From Candidatus Methanomethylophilaceae archaeon (GTDB lineage: Archaea > Thermoplasmatota > Thermoplasmata > Methanomassiliicoccales > Methanomethylophilaceae): a DNA stretch of 10,656 bases. The stretch spans positions 1-10,656 of the forward strand of contig DUKW01000052.1 of NCBI GenBank assembly GCA_013329105.1. The letters are read 5' to 3'. Below are positions 1 to 7,294 of the stretch, one piece after another (the first letter of the stretch is position 1; every line of letters starts with the position of its first letter). A program made the translations under genes and the position numbers. Under the pieces are notes generated by a model. The model saw only the letters and a program-made list of their open reading frames with translations. It searched no databases and was not told where the DNA came from.

Positions 1-662
1 ATAAAGAGTTCTTTATGGGACGATATCAGCATTGCCGCTTCGCGAATCCTCCCAGCATGCACCAGGTGATGAAATCTTTCCCGGTAATCCTTTCGCCGTA
101 GGCAGTCATCGGCGGCTAGGCGGTGGGCCCCTCGCAGCTCTGCCTCTCCCATGAGCATTGGTATTCGAGAACGCATGTTCTCTGGTACAAAGGCCAAGCC
201 GTTATCGTCAAGGGGAACGAGTCTAGCACCTACCTCTCCTACGGCATCCACGTCAAAAGGGGTCCTGAAGACACAGGCGATACCGAACGCTTTCTTTGAA
301 GGTTCGTCGAGGCTTTCCCAGTATGTGTCAGGATCGCAGCTTGAGAGATCGAGAAGAGTGCTTACATCTATACCCTCCTTCTCCGCATAATCGAGTATTT
401 GTCGGGCTTTCTCACTCCCTGCCGGCGTCAGATGATACACCTTACGTCTGGAGTGGCTTCCTTTGACGTGAGCTAGCGATTCTTCCACCAGGCCAAGCTC
501 TTTCAGCTTCTTGAGCTCAATGGCAGCATGGGCGCGGGATATCCTAACTGCCACGGAAATTCCATTTTGACTGATGTCAATGGGTGCGTTATATTCGTCA
601 CCGTACCCAGTAAATCGGCTGAGGTGGAGAAGTATCCTTTCTGCTACGGTCAGTCCTGTCAT
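1..662 (-). CDS. Winged-helix DNA-binding protein, N-terminal 220 residues (cut by left edge)
   Basis: The frame is open from an ATG at 662-660 down to base 1 without a stop, so the C-terminus lies outside the window. Residues 1-90 read as a winged helix-turn-helix: MTGLTVAERILLHLSRF at the start, a recognition-helix region around ISRAHAAIELKKLKELGLVE, then a basic wing (GSHSRRKVYHLTPAG). Residues 90-220 look largely helical, with a segment near residues 185-220 (DDCLRRKDYRERFHHLVHAGRI) that could begin a TPR-like array. This layout resembles a family I associate with Thermoplasmata, a MarR-like wHTH followed by TPR or ATPase modules, but no ATPase motif is visible in the part seen. It probably binds DNA or senses a partner protein; the target is unknown. 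It diverges from dtdA and may control the shared spacer. No clear Shine-Dalgarno sequence precedes the ATG. Confidence 0.75.
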   Translation of the reverse strand, partial: MTGLTVAERILLHLSRFTGYGDEYNAPIDISQNGISVAVRISRAHAAIELKKLKELGLVEESLAHVKGSHSRRKVYHLTPAGSEKARQILDYAEKEGIDVSTLLDLSSCDPDTYWESLDEPSKKAFGIACVFRTPFDVDAVGEVGARLVPLDDNGLAFVPENMRSRIPMLMGEAELRGAHRLAADDCLRRKDYRERFHHLVHAGRIREAAMLISSHKELF

Positions 663-685
663 TGCTCTCAACCTTTTATTTGATA

Positions 686-718
686 TGATGGTTATATAAA
701 TGATGCCTTACAGTGATG
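686..718. promoter_or_regulatory. Shared divergent promoter with symmetric TATA box and TGATG repeats
   Basis: A TATA-like box TTATATAAA lies at 692-700 and reads almost the same on both strands, 30 bp from the start of the leftward winged-helix gene and 68 bp from dtdA. It could serve either gene or both. TGATG occurs three times around it, at 686-690, 701-705 and 714-718, which could be operator half-sites. The TATA call is direct reading; the operator idea is inference. Confidence 0.45.
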
Positions 719-767
719 CTACATCTCGTCGGAAAGCGTTATCTTTCTTAAATCGTTTCAAAGGTCT

Positions 768-1592
768 ATGCGTCTGTTGGTGAGTAGTGAAGAGGATCCG
801 GCATCCAGGAACATGAAGGACCTTCTCCTTCAAAAGAGGGAATGGAAGGAGCTCGGCACGCCTTATGATCTTTTGGTCAGTGATGACATGATCCTTGCTA
901 CGGTAAAGGGAATCCATATTTATGAAGACGGTATGGACAAACGTATAGCGGATCTTGTGGGTCTTGAGGCGGATGAGGTGGTATTTCTTTCCCGTCACCG
1001 TGCCGCATCTTCCATTCCCACACTGACTGTACACCCCATAGGTAATTTTGCGGAAGCCAAGTTTGGGGGTAGAGACGGGGTCTTGGTTCCGCCGGCACCG
1101 TCCCTGATGAACGGCCTTTTGCGGCGGATAGCCTCCTTAGCGAAAGGTCTTCCTTTTCAGATATCATTCGAGGTTACTCACCACGGTCCTTGGCTTGAGA
1201 CGCCCACAGTCTATATGGAAATAGGGAGTGATGAGACTATGTGGGGCTGCAGAGATGCAGCGGACTGCTTGACCGATGCGTTACTGACCGTGAATAAGGC
1301 CGATTACCCGGTGCTCATTGGTCTCGGCGGGGGTCATTACGCACCCCGTTTTACTGAGGTAGCTCTCAGCCGTAAAGCCAATTTCGGTCACATGATACCA
1401 AGTTATGTGCTAGAAAGTGTTGACAGATCGGAGACGGAAAGGCTTGTGAGATATGCGATAGAGGTCAGCGGTGCAGAGGCTGTGTATATCCACCGTAAAT
1501 CCATGAAACGTTCCCGCGCATCAGAGTTGGCAGCCTTATTAGATAGGATAGGCGTTCCCAGTCTGCGGTCTGGGGACTTGGAGCCCTTATGA
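768..1592 (+). CDS. dtdA: D-aminoacyl-tRNA deacylase, archaeal DTD2 type
   Basis: The product hydrolyses D-amino acids from mischarged tRNA in the cytosol, keeping D-residues out of protein synthesis. The 274 residues carry the DTD2 signature motifs in order: SRH at 75-77, TVHPIGN at 87-93, THHGP at 137-141 and GGGHYAP at 187-193, followed by FGH at 206-208. These histidines and glycines are the conserved core of the archaeal/plant family, unrelated in fold to bacterial Dtd. Length fits the family (about 270-280). The start MRLLVSS matches the usual first beta strand and has a weak AGGT site just upstream. The 3' end overlaps the convergent pyrH by 6 bp. Confidence 0.93.
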   Translation: MRLLVSSEEDPASRNMKDLLLQKREWKELGTPYDLLVSDDMILATVKGIHIYEDGMDKRIADLVGLEADEVVFLSRHRAASSIPTLTVHPIGNFAEAKFGGRDGVLVPPAPSLMNGLLRRIASLAKGLPFQISFEVTHHGPWLETPTVYMEIGSDETMWGCRDAADCLTDALLTVNKADYPVLIGLGGGHYAPRFTEVALSRKANFGHMIPSYVLESVDRSETERLVRYAIEVSGAEAVYIHRKSMKRSRASELAALLDRIGVPSLRSGDLEPL

Positions 1593-2267
1593 ATGCACTG
1601 TAGTTCCCTTTATCTCCTTACCGAGGATGGCCGCCTCCAAGTCCTCGAGGTCACGGCCGGACACTATTAGGATGTCAATGCCCTCCTCGGCAGCGATGCG
1701 CACACCCATGGGATCGAAGACCGATGAGCGTCCCGCGTCATGTTGCGAATATACAAGCCCACCCAGCTCTTCGATGCTGAGCTCTTTGTGTCTCTTGGCG
1801 GCGGGGTTGACTTTGGGGTCATCGGAGTAAACAGCATCAACAGATGTGGCGTTGACTAAGCGATCGGCGCCGATCTCACGGGCCAGCATGGCAGCCACCG
1901 CATCGGTGGTGTGCCCAGGTACGGTACCGCCCATGACCACTATCTTACCTTCCTGGGCCAAAGCGGCGGCCTGCTCAACGGTATCAGGGGCGTCTTTTGA
2001 GGCTGCATCTCCCAGCGCTATGCGCAGCAGAGCGGCATTGACGCGGGTGATCATTATTCCCAGTTGATCCAGCTGCTCAACTGTTCCGCCTAGAGCCCTG
2101 CCCGTTTCAGAATAATAGCGGGATATCCTCCCTCCGCCGCATACAACAAATAAACAACGACCTGGTGCAGCAGATCTAAGTAACTCTGCCAACTGTTTGA
2201 GGTATGTTGGGTCTTCTTCCCCGGGTATCAGGACCGATCCCCCGATAGATAACACTATCTTTTCCAT
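1587..2267 (-). CDS. pyrH: Uridylate kinase (UMP kinase), archaeal type
   Basis: It phosphorylates UMP to UDP with ATP, the step that commits pyrimidine nucleotides to UTP and CTP. It belongs to the amino-acid kinase fold: SIGGSVL at residues 7-13, CGGGRISR at 43-50, GGTVPGHTTDAVAAMLA at 113-129 and VDAVYSDDPK at 143-152, closing with the IVSGRDLEDL strand/helix. The ATG at 2267 gives 226 residues, the normal archaeal length, and has GGTGAT five bases upstream; an earlier in-frame ATG at 2351 would add an unconserved 28-residue leader and overlap prf1, so it was not used. It stops with TAA, overlapping the end of dtdA by 6 bp, and diverges from prf1. Confidence 0.93.
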   Translation of the reverse strand: MEKIVLSIGGSVLIPGEEDPTYLKQLAELLRSAAPGRCLFVVCGGGRISRYYSETGRALGGTVEQLDQLGIMITRVNAALLRIALGDAASKDAPDTVEQAAALAQEGKIVVMGGTVPGHTTDAVAAMLAREIGADRLVNATSVDAVYSDDPKVNPAAKRHKELSIEELGGLVYSQHDAGRSSVFDPMGVRIAAEEGIDILIVSGRDLEDLEAAILGKEIKGTTVHS

Positions 2268-2332
2268 GGCATCACCAATAGATTTATACGGGATTCTCTT
2301 TCTGTACAAAAAACACATGGGTTGATTTTTAA
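2268..2332. promoter_or_regulatory. 65-bp divergent promoter region between pyrH and prf1
   Basis: Both genes must be transcribed from within or next to this short spacer. TATA-like stretches are seen at 2283-2288 (TTTATA on the plus strand) and an A/T run at 2304-2315. GGTGAT for pyrH lies at its left end. No Shine-Dalgarno sequence precedes the prf1 ATG, so prf1 may be leaderless or have a weak site. Which box serves which gene cannot be settled from sequence alone. Confidence 0.4.
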
Positions 2333-3565
2333 ATGGGAGAGGACAGTTCAATAGACCGTGCGCGTTACGACTTCAAAAAGGCTATGCAGGAGATAGTCAA
2401 CCTCCGTGGCCGAGGTACGGAGCTAATATCGGTCTATGTACCGGCCAGCAAACAGATCTCGGATGTAACCTCCTATCTCCGCAACGAATATTCCCAATCC
2501 ACTAACATAAAGAGCAAGACCACACGCAAGAATGTCATGTCTGCTATAGAGTCTATCATGGCACGCCTGAAAACGTTCAATAAGGTTCCTGAGAACGGAT
2601 TGGTTGTGTTTTGTGGGGAGATCTCAATGGGCGGAGACCAGACGCGCATGGTGCAGTATGTACTGGAGCCCCCAGAGCCGATAACCACCTTCATTTACCG
2701 ATGCGATTCCCAGTTCTTTGTGGAACCGCTCCTGGATATGCTCCGTGAAAAGAAATCATATGGTCTTATAGTCATGGACCGTTCTGAGGCCAGTATAGGT
2801 ATATTGACTGGGAAGAAGATTACGCTTATAAAGAACTTTGATTCACAGGTCCCAAGGAAGCACCGCCAAGGAGGCCAGTCGGCCCAGCGTTTCGAGCGAT
2901 TGATAGAAATAGCCGCCCATGAGTTCTTCAAAAAAATAGCTGACAATGCGGAAGAAGCCTTCCTCAACCGTGACGATCTCCAGGGCATACTTATAGGGGG
3001 GCCAGGGGCGACAAAGGATTACTTCGTCAAAGAGGGATATCTCCATCACGAATTGCAGAAGAAGGTCATAGACACATTCGATACCGGTTATACAGACGAA
3101 TACGGCCTCAAGGAGTTAGTGAACAATGCTGCTGGGGCCCTCCAGGACATGGACATCATGAGAGAGAGAGAGCTTATACAGCGTCTTTTGACAGAGATCC
3201 GAAAGGAAAGAGGAGGCCTGTCTGCATACGGTGAGGAACAAGTCCGGCAACTTCTCGTAGCCGGCGCGGTCGACACTGTTTTGCTCTCCGAGGGTCTGAA
3301 CCTCAAACGCATCAAGATCACATGCAGTAATGGCCATGTGCAGGAGTTTACCGCTAGGAAGGTACCATCCAAAGCTCAATGCGACCAGTGTGATAGCCCT
3401 GTGGAGAGCGTTGAGGAAATAGACCTTGTTGATCATTTCTACGATCTGGCAGAGACTGTAGGTTCGAAGGTTGAACTCATATCTGAAGACTCTGAGGAAG
3501 GCGAAATGCTCATCCAGGCGTTTGGAGGAGTTGCGGCCCTGCTGCGTTTTCAGGTGATGATTTGA
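2333..3565 (+). CDS. prf1: Peptide chain release factor aRF1
   Basis: aRF1 reads all three stop codons in the ribosomal A site and triggers hydrolysis of peptidyl-tRNA, working with aEF1A-GTP and ABCE1 in archaea. The 410 residues fit the family. Domain 1 holds GRGTELISVYVP (26-37), the stop-decoding NIKS motif at 58-61 and YRC at 122-124; domain 2 holds the catalytic HRQGGQ at 177-182; domain 3 holds a small metal-site-like cluster with C331, H335, C350 and C353. The residues before NIKS read QST, where many homologues have TAS or AS. The start at 2333 gives the usual short N-terminus before ARYDFKKA-type residues. It is first in an operon with argS and rimI: its TGA at 3563-3565 shares one base with the argS ATG. 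Confidence 0.95.
   Translation: MGEDSSIDRARYDFKKAMQEIVNLRGRGTELISVYVPASKQISDVTSYLRNEYSQSTNIKSKTTRKNVMSAIESIMARLKTFNKVPENGLVVFCGEISMGGDQTRMVQYVLEPPEPITTFIYRCDSQFFVEPLLDMLREKKSYGLIVMDRSEASIGILTGKKITLIKNFDSQVPRKHRQGGQSAQRFERLIEIAAHEFFKKIADNAEEAFLNRDDLQGILIGGPGATKDYFVKEGYLHHELQKKVIDTFDTGYTDEYGLKELVNNAAGALQDMDIMRERELIQRLLTEIRKERGGLSAYGEEQVRQLLVAGAVDTVLLSEGLNLKRIKITCSNGHVQEFTARKVPSKAQCDQCDSPVESVEEIDLVDHFYDLAETVGSKVELISEDSEEGEMLIQAFGGVAALLRFQVMI
3552..3558 (+). promoter_or_regulatory. Ribosome binding site that fixes the argS start
   Basis: AGGTGAT sits inside the last codons of prf1, six bases before the ATG at 3565. It matches the archaeal anti-Shine-Dalgarno sequence and supports ATG 3565 over the in-frame TTG at 3562. 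Confidence 0.65.
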
Positions 3566-5280
3566 TGACGGTTAGAGAACGTTTCCGGAACGAAGTAGAG
3601 GCAAAGGTCAAAGAAGCACTGGACGCGATGGCTTGCAAAACATCCTTCGAAGTCGAGGCGCCGTCCACGGGGATAGCCGATCTGGCCTTACCCTGTTTTT
3701 CATTAGCAAAAAGTATGCGTAAACAACCGCAGGCTGTGGCTGAAGAGCTATGCAGCCATATCAGCTGTGGAGGATTGATATGTGAAGTGCAGCCCGTTAA
3801 CGGTTATCTCAACTTCTATATTGATCAGGACTCTATGGTGAGGGAAACGCTCCGAGAACTGCTTGAGTCGGGGGAGGATTATGGCAGACAGAAGAACAAA
3901 GGGATCAGGGTGAATGTTGAGCACACCTCCGTTAACCCTACCGGCCCTATACATGTGGGGAGGGCCCGTAACCCAATCATCGGGGATACTCTCTCTCGTT
4001 GTCTGCGCCGTTGCGGTTATGACGTAGAGACTGAATATTATGTAAACGATGTAGGGAAGCAGGTGGTGCTGCTAACCTGGGGAGTACTCAATATACCCCC
4101 TTCAGAAGTTGAGCTTTCGGAAAGGGACAAGACCGATCATCGGCTAGTACCTTACTATCGTCTCGCTAATCAGATGATGGAGACCAGTGATGAGGTCAGA
4201 GAACAGATTGCAGAGATCCTGCGTCGTTTCGAAGCAGGCGATGAACAGGTGATTTCACAAGTACGTAAGGTAGTGGAAATGATGCTCGAGGGTCTAAAGG
4301 AGACCCTCGATGCCATAAACGTTCATCTCGACCGTTATGTCTGGGAGTCACAATACATAGCGGACGGTTCAGCGCGCAGAGTGGTGGAAATGCTGAAAGC
4401 CACTCCTTACTGTGGGGTGGAAGATGGAGCCTATTACTTGGAGCTTAAAGACTTTGGCATACAAGGAAAGAATACCAGGTTCACGTTCACCCGCAGTGAC
4501 GGCACTACTCTGTACACAACTCGCGATCTGGCTTATCATTTGGATAAGTTCAGTCGTGCAGATCGTGTCATCGATGTGCTCGGTGAGGATCAGAAATTGG
4601 GAAACCAGCAGCTTAGCATCGCTTTGCAGATTCTTGGTGTGGAATCAAAACCAGAACCGTTGTTCTATTCTTTTGTCTCACTTCCTGATGGAAAAATGTC
4701 CACTCGTCTTGGCAAGGTGGTATATCTTGACGACCTGATTGACGAAGCGGTGCAGAGGGCCTACGAAGAGGTTCGCAAACGCCGTGACGATCTTTCTGAG
4801 AAAAAGATGTGGGAAATCGCTCGTATAATCGGCATCGGTGCTATCCGTTACAACATCTTGCGCATCCAGCCGGAAAAAAAGATGGTTTTCCGCTGGGAGG
4901 ATGCCCTTAATTTCGACGGTAACAGCGCCCCATTCCTACAATATGCGCACGCCAGGGCCTGCTCCATTCTCCGTAAGGCTGGAGATTTCGAACCGGTTGT
5001 CGATGAGACCCTGCTCACGGTCGACTACGAAAGAAAACTGATCTCCGTTATCTCTCAGTTCCCTGAGGTGATAACGGAGTGCGGAGAGAATAAGCGCATA
5101 CACCTTCTCCCTTCATACGGTCATGAATTGGCATCAGCCTTCAATCAGTTCTATGCTGCCGTTCCAGTCCTCACTTCCGGTGACAAACGCAATGCCCGTC
5201 TCACATTGGTAGACTGTAGCCGTACGGTGATGAAGATAACACTGGAAACATTGGGAATAGTTGCTCCGGAGGAGATGTAA
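3565..5280 (+). CDS. argS: Arginyl-tRNA synthetase
   Basis: A class I synthetase that charges tRNA-Arg with arginine using ATP. The 571 residues contain an N-terminal ArgRS-type additional domain (about 1-100), the Rossmann catalytic core with the HIGH-equivalent PTGPIHVGRARN (125-136), the KMSKS-equivalent KMSTR at 377-381, and the alpha-helical DALR anticodon-binding domain from about 455 to the end (SAPFLQYAHARA). The HVGR form of HIGH also occurs in archaeal ArgRS. The ATG at 3565 overlaps the prf1 stop (TGATG) and is preceded by AGGTGAT, so translation is probably coupled to prf1. Its TAA stop at 5278-5280 overlaps the start of rimI by one base. All motifs are intact. Confidence 0.96.
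   Translation: MTVRERFRNEVEAKVKEALDAMACKTSFEVEAPSTGIADLALPCFSLAKSMRKQPQAVAEELCSHISCGGLICEVQPVNGYLNFYIDQDSMVRETLRELLESGEDYGRQKNKGIRVNVEHTSVNPTGPIHVGRARNPIIGDTLSRCLRRCGYDVETEYYVNDVGKQVVLLTWGVLNIPPSEVELSERDKTDHRLVPYYRLANQMMETSDEVREQIAEILRRFEAGDEQVISQVRKVVEMMLEGLKETLDAINVHLDRYVWESQYIADGSARRVVEMLKATPYCGVEDGAYYLELKDFGIQGKNTRFTFTRSDGTTLYTTRDLAYHLDKFSRADRVIDVLGEDQKLGNQQLSIALQILGVESKPEPLFYSFVSLPDGKMSTRLGKVVYLDDLIDEAVQRAYEEVRKRRDDLSEKKMWEIARIIGIGAIRYNILRIQPEKKMVFRWEDALNFDGNSAPFLQYAHARACSILRKAGDFEPVVDETLLTVDYERKLISVISQFPEVITECGENKRIHLLPSYGHELASAFNQFYAAVPVLTSGDKRNARLTLVDCSRTVMKITLETLGIVAPEEM
5268..5277 (+). promoter_or_regulatory. Ribosome binding site of the GNAT gene
   Basis: GGAGGAGATG lies at the very end of argS; GGAGG at 5268-5272 is seven bases before the ATG at 5280, a strong site suited to translational coupling. 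Confidence 0.65.
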
Positions 5281-5783
5281 TGGAGATAAGGCATATGGAG
5301 ATGAAAGACCTCAAAGCCGTCCGCGACCTTGAGTTGCTCTGTATACGCGAATATTTCGAGAAGATAATGGAGAATAAATGGGAGGATCTTCCCAAGGAGT
5401 TCATTGACAGTCTAGGAGCAAGTAACCCACGCTCTTTCCGTCATTATGTGGAGGAGGGTACTAGCTTTGTGGCAGAAGAGGATGGTATTGCAGTAGGTTT
5501 CATATTTGCCAAGATGGTCCATCATATCTACAATGTGGAGAACATGCTGTGGGTGGAGAATATGGGCGTAGATCCCTATTATCGCCGTCTCGGTATCGCC
5601 TACCGCATGTTGCAACGCTGTATCGAAGAAGGGAAACGATTGGGAGCGACCGTGGTCCACAGCGCCATTCAGCCCGATAATCTTCCCTCTCTTATGTTGC
5701 ATCGTAAGCTCGGTTTCTTCACCGACAGCCGCGAAGTAGCCCTTCTGGACCTTGAAGGGCCCAAGCCTAGCGCTTCCAGATGA
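5280..5783 (+). CDS. GNAT-family N-acetyltransferase (RimI-like)
   Basis: The product should transfer an acetyl group from acetyl-CoA to an amine. The 167 residues show a single GNAT fold: strand MEIRHMEMKD at the start, VAEEDGIAVGFIFAKM at 64-79, the acetyl-CoA pyrophosphate-binding loop RRLGIA at 102-107 after the strand VENMGVDP, and IQPDNLPSLMLHRKLGF at 130-146, which carries the Asn and the late aromatic typical of RimI-like enzymes. RimI-like archaeal proteins often acetylate protein N-termini, but the substrate here is not shown by sequence. It is the third gene of the prf1-argS operon, sharing one base with the argS stop. Its 3' end overlaps the opposing ligase gene by 17 bp. Confidence 0.85.
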   Translation: MEIRHMEMKDLKAVRDLELLCIREYFEKIMENKWEDLPKEFIDSLGASNPRSFRHYVEEGTSFVAEEDGIAVGFIFAKMVHHIYNVENMLWVENMGVDPYYRRLGIAYRMLQRCIEEGKRLGATVVHSAIQPDNLPSLMLHRKLGFFTDSREVALLDLEGPKPSASR

Positions 5784-6459
5784 AGGCCTTGTTGCCGTAA
5801 CGCTCTCGGAGGAGGTCCCGGGCGCGCTCGAGCTCTTCGGCATCGGGCCTGTCATATCTCAGATCTTCCTTGAGCGCGCGGCCGACCGCTTTTACCAACG
5901 CTCTTTCCGCCTCTTCTATGGATATGTCTCTGACTGATGCCAGTGAACCGGTGGTAGAGCTTTTGTTAAGGAGTGCGTTGCTCTCGGAATGGAAAACAAT
6001 GAGCGTCCCCTGCAGTGCTACCGATCCCTCTCGGCGGATCTGTGAGTTGCCTGAGACTTTAGTACCATTGACAAGGACATCATTAGGTTCTTTGATCTCT
6101 GCCTTTACTCCCAAGGACCTGATCGCTTCTGCTACAATGCTGCACGCCATGTGCAGGCACGCTTTTCTCTCCTTAGGAACTATTGCAGCTGGCACTGCCA
6201 GGGAGTATATAAGCTGACCTTCGTCATTGTATATACTGCCGCCGCCGCTCATGCGGCGAATGATAGTGACTTTTTCCTTCTCCGCTTGCTCGAGATCAAT
6301 CTCAGAAACGGAGCGGCTGTATCCCAACGAAATGGTAGGCGGGCGCCTGTACACATGAAGGACAGGCTCTTTGGAGCGGACACCATCCAGGAGAGCATGA
6401 TCCAAGGCTGCTGACCAATGAGGTTCTGTCAGGCCGCTCATTATGATCCTCAAGGACAT
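5767..6459 (-). CDS. lplA: Lipoate-protein ligase A-like protein (BPL/LplA/LipB catalytic domain)
   Basis: Family enzymes activate lipoate or a related acid as the adenylate and attach it to a lysine of carrier domains. The 230 residues contain RRMSGGG at 68-74, NDEGQLIYSL at 78-87 and PNDVLVNGTKVSGNSQ at 125-140 with the conserved lysine at 134, then GTLIVF at 151-156. The motif usually reads RRxxGGGxVxHD; here the His is Asn78. There is no large accessory C-terminal domain, as in archaeal two-part systems where a separate LplB supplies it; LplB is not in this window. The ATG at 6459 is preferred because LRIIMSG aligns with the family's first strand; it has a TTTTA stretch about 25 bases upstream and no Shine-Dalgarno, fitting a leaderless message. 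ATG 6441, with GAGG six bases upstream, is the alternative. Octanoyl or biotin transfer is possible. Confidence 0.8.
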   Translation of the reverse strand: MSLRIIMSGLTEPHWSAALDHALLDGVRSKEPVLHVYRRPPTISLGYSRSVSEIDLEQAEKEKVTIIRRMSGGGSIYNDEGQLIYSLAVPAAIVPKERKACLHMACSIVAEAIRSLGVKAEIKEPNDVLVNGTKVSGNSQIRREGSVALQGTLIVFHSESNALLNKSSTTGSLASVRDISIEEAERALVKAVGRALKEDLRYDRPDAEELERARDLLRERYGNKAFIWKR

Positions 6460-6460
6460 G

Positions 6461-6466
6461 AAAAAA
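6461..6466 (-). terminator. Possible T-tract terminator of the surface protein gene
   Basis: Read leftward, six T residues occur 28 bases after the surface-protein stop and directly before the ligase start. Archaeal transcription often ends at such T runs without a hairpin. The short length makes this weak. Confidence 0.25.
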
Positions 6467-6493
6467 GGTAAAGAGTTTTGGGGTAAAATGGTT

Positions 6494-7291
6494 TCAGCGC
6501 TTTTTCTTCTTAGATGAAGATTTAGGGGGGCTCTTCTTCGGCTCCTCAAAATCCTCAAAGTCCTCTATAGGTTTTTCCGCCTTGGTCATCTGATCCTTAC
6601 CCTTTAGGTTGAGCCTGCCACCACCCGGGAGACGGTTGCGGTAGTAGACGAGGACAATGATCACGACGATCACTATTATTACCGCGGCAAAGATTGCTAT
6701 GCTCTTCCAAGACGCCTCATCAACGGTGACGGTGGTGTAGTTGGTGCCTGTCACGTCCTCACCGAGGTAAGTGGTCGTAGCCTCGACCTTTAGGCGGTAA
6801 CTTCCCTGTGAATCGGGTGTCCATTTCAGCTGAACGGTACCGTTTTCATTCGGTTCCAAGGCGGCGATGATTGCGCTGTCCTTTTGTACCCACTTATCAC
6901 CACTCATGACGTATAGCCTGACCACGATGTTCTCCGCTTTCCAATCTCCCGTGTTGTTGACGGTTATTGTGATTGTACTCATTGAGCCCTCTTCGAAACC
7001 AGGCATATTGTCCGGTATGGAGACGGTAAGCTTAGGTTTCTCAGCGCGGTTTATGGTGATAACGTATTCACAACTGGCATTGTTACCACCCACATCAGTA
7101 ACGGTTAGATTGACTGTGTACTCCCCTACCTCTTGGTAAGTATGGCTGATATTGCCGCCGTTGCTGGTAACGTTTGCCCATACCCCGTCACCGAAGTTCC
7201 ACGTCCATTTGGCGATTTTACCGAGTTTATCCCCTTCCTCTAGAAGGTCGTCGCTGCTGTTATAACCAACGAAGTTCACTGCCTGGCTTAC
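6494..7291 (-). pseudogene. Downstream part of the interrupted surface protein: rest of PKD 2, CARDB, membrane anchor
   Basis: This is the same reading frame as the gene at 7292-9172, resumed immediately after its in-frame TAA. It completes the second PKD domain (WTWNFGDG, then HTYQEVGEYTVNLTVTDVGG), continues with a CARDB-like beta domain (KPKLTVSIPDNMPGFEEG to YTTVTVDEA), one transmembrane helix (WKSIAIFAAVIIVIVVIIVLV) and a tail that is acidic then lysine-rich (EDFEDFEEPKK, ending KKKKR). A GTG at 7279 could open a 261-residue frame, but it would start in the middle of a PKD domain, without a signal peptide, and only a weak AGG precedes it. So it is best read as the 3' part of one gene of 892 codons before the final TGA, broken by a nonsense codon, or expressed only by readthrough. 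Confidence 0.75.
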
Positions 7292-7294
7292 TTA
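7292..7294 (-). other. In-frame TAA inside PKD domain 2
   Basis: The TAA follows GTA CCT and is followed in the same frame by GTA AGC CAG GCA GTG AAC TTC, which continues the PKD domain. No base insertion or deletion is needed to join the halves, so one substitution (or one base-call error) explains it. Confidence 0.85.

Noticed and set aside
708-1167. Leftward open frames opposite dtdA, and similar frames opposite argS, prf1 and the surface gene
   Set aside because: They show no family motifs or ribosome sites and lie wholly inside well-supported genes on the other strand.
2268-2351. Longer pyrH starting at ATG 2351
   Set aside because: The extra 28 residues do not resemble UMP kinases, overlap prf1, and the internal ATG 2267 has a good GGTGAT site.
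5724-5769. TAG stop of the ligase as a possible pyrrolysine codon
   Set aside because: Reading on adds only about 15 residues without family resemblance before a TGA, and the protein already ends at a plausible point.
6460-6558. Longer ligase starting at 6558
   Set aside because: The added 33 residues are arginine-rich, unconserved in the family, and are antisense-frame reading of the lysine-rich tail region of the surface gene.
6494-7279. Independent 261-residue gene starting at GTG 7279
   Set aside because: It would start inside a PKD domain, lacks a signal peptide and a convincing ribosome site, and is in frame with the gene before it.
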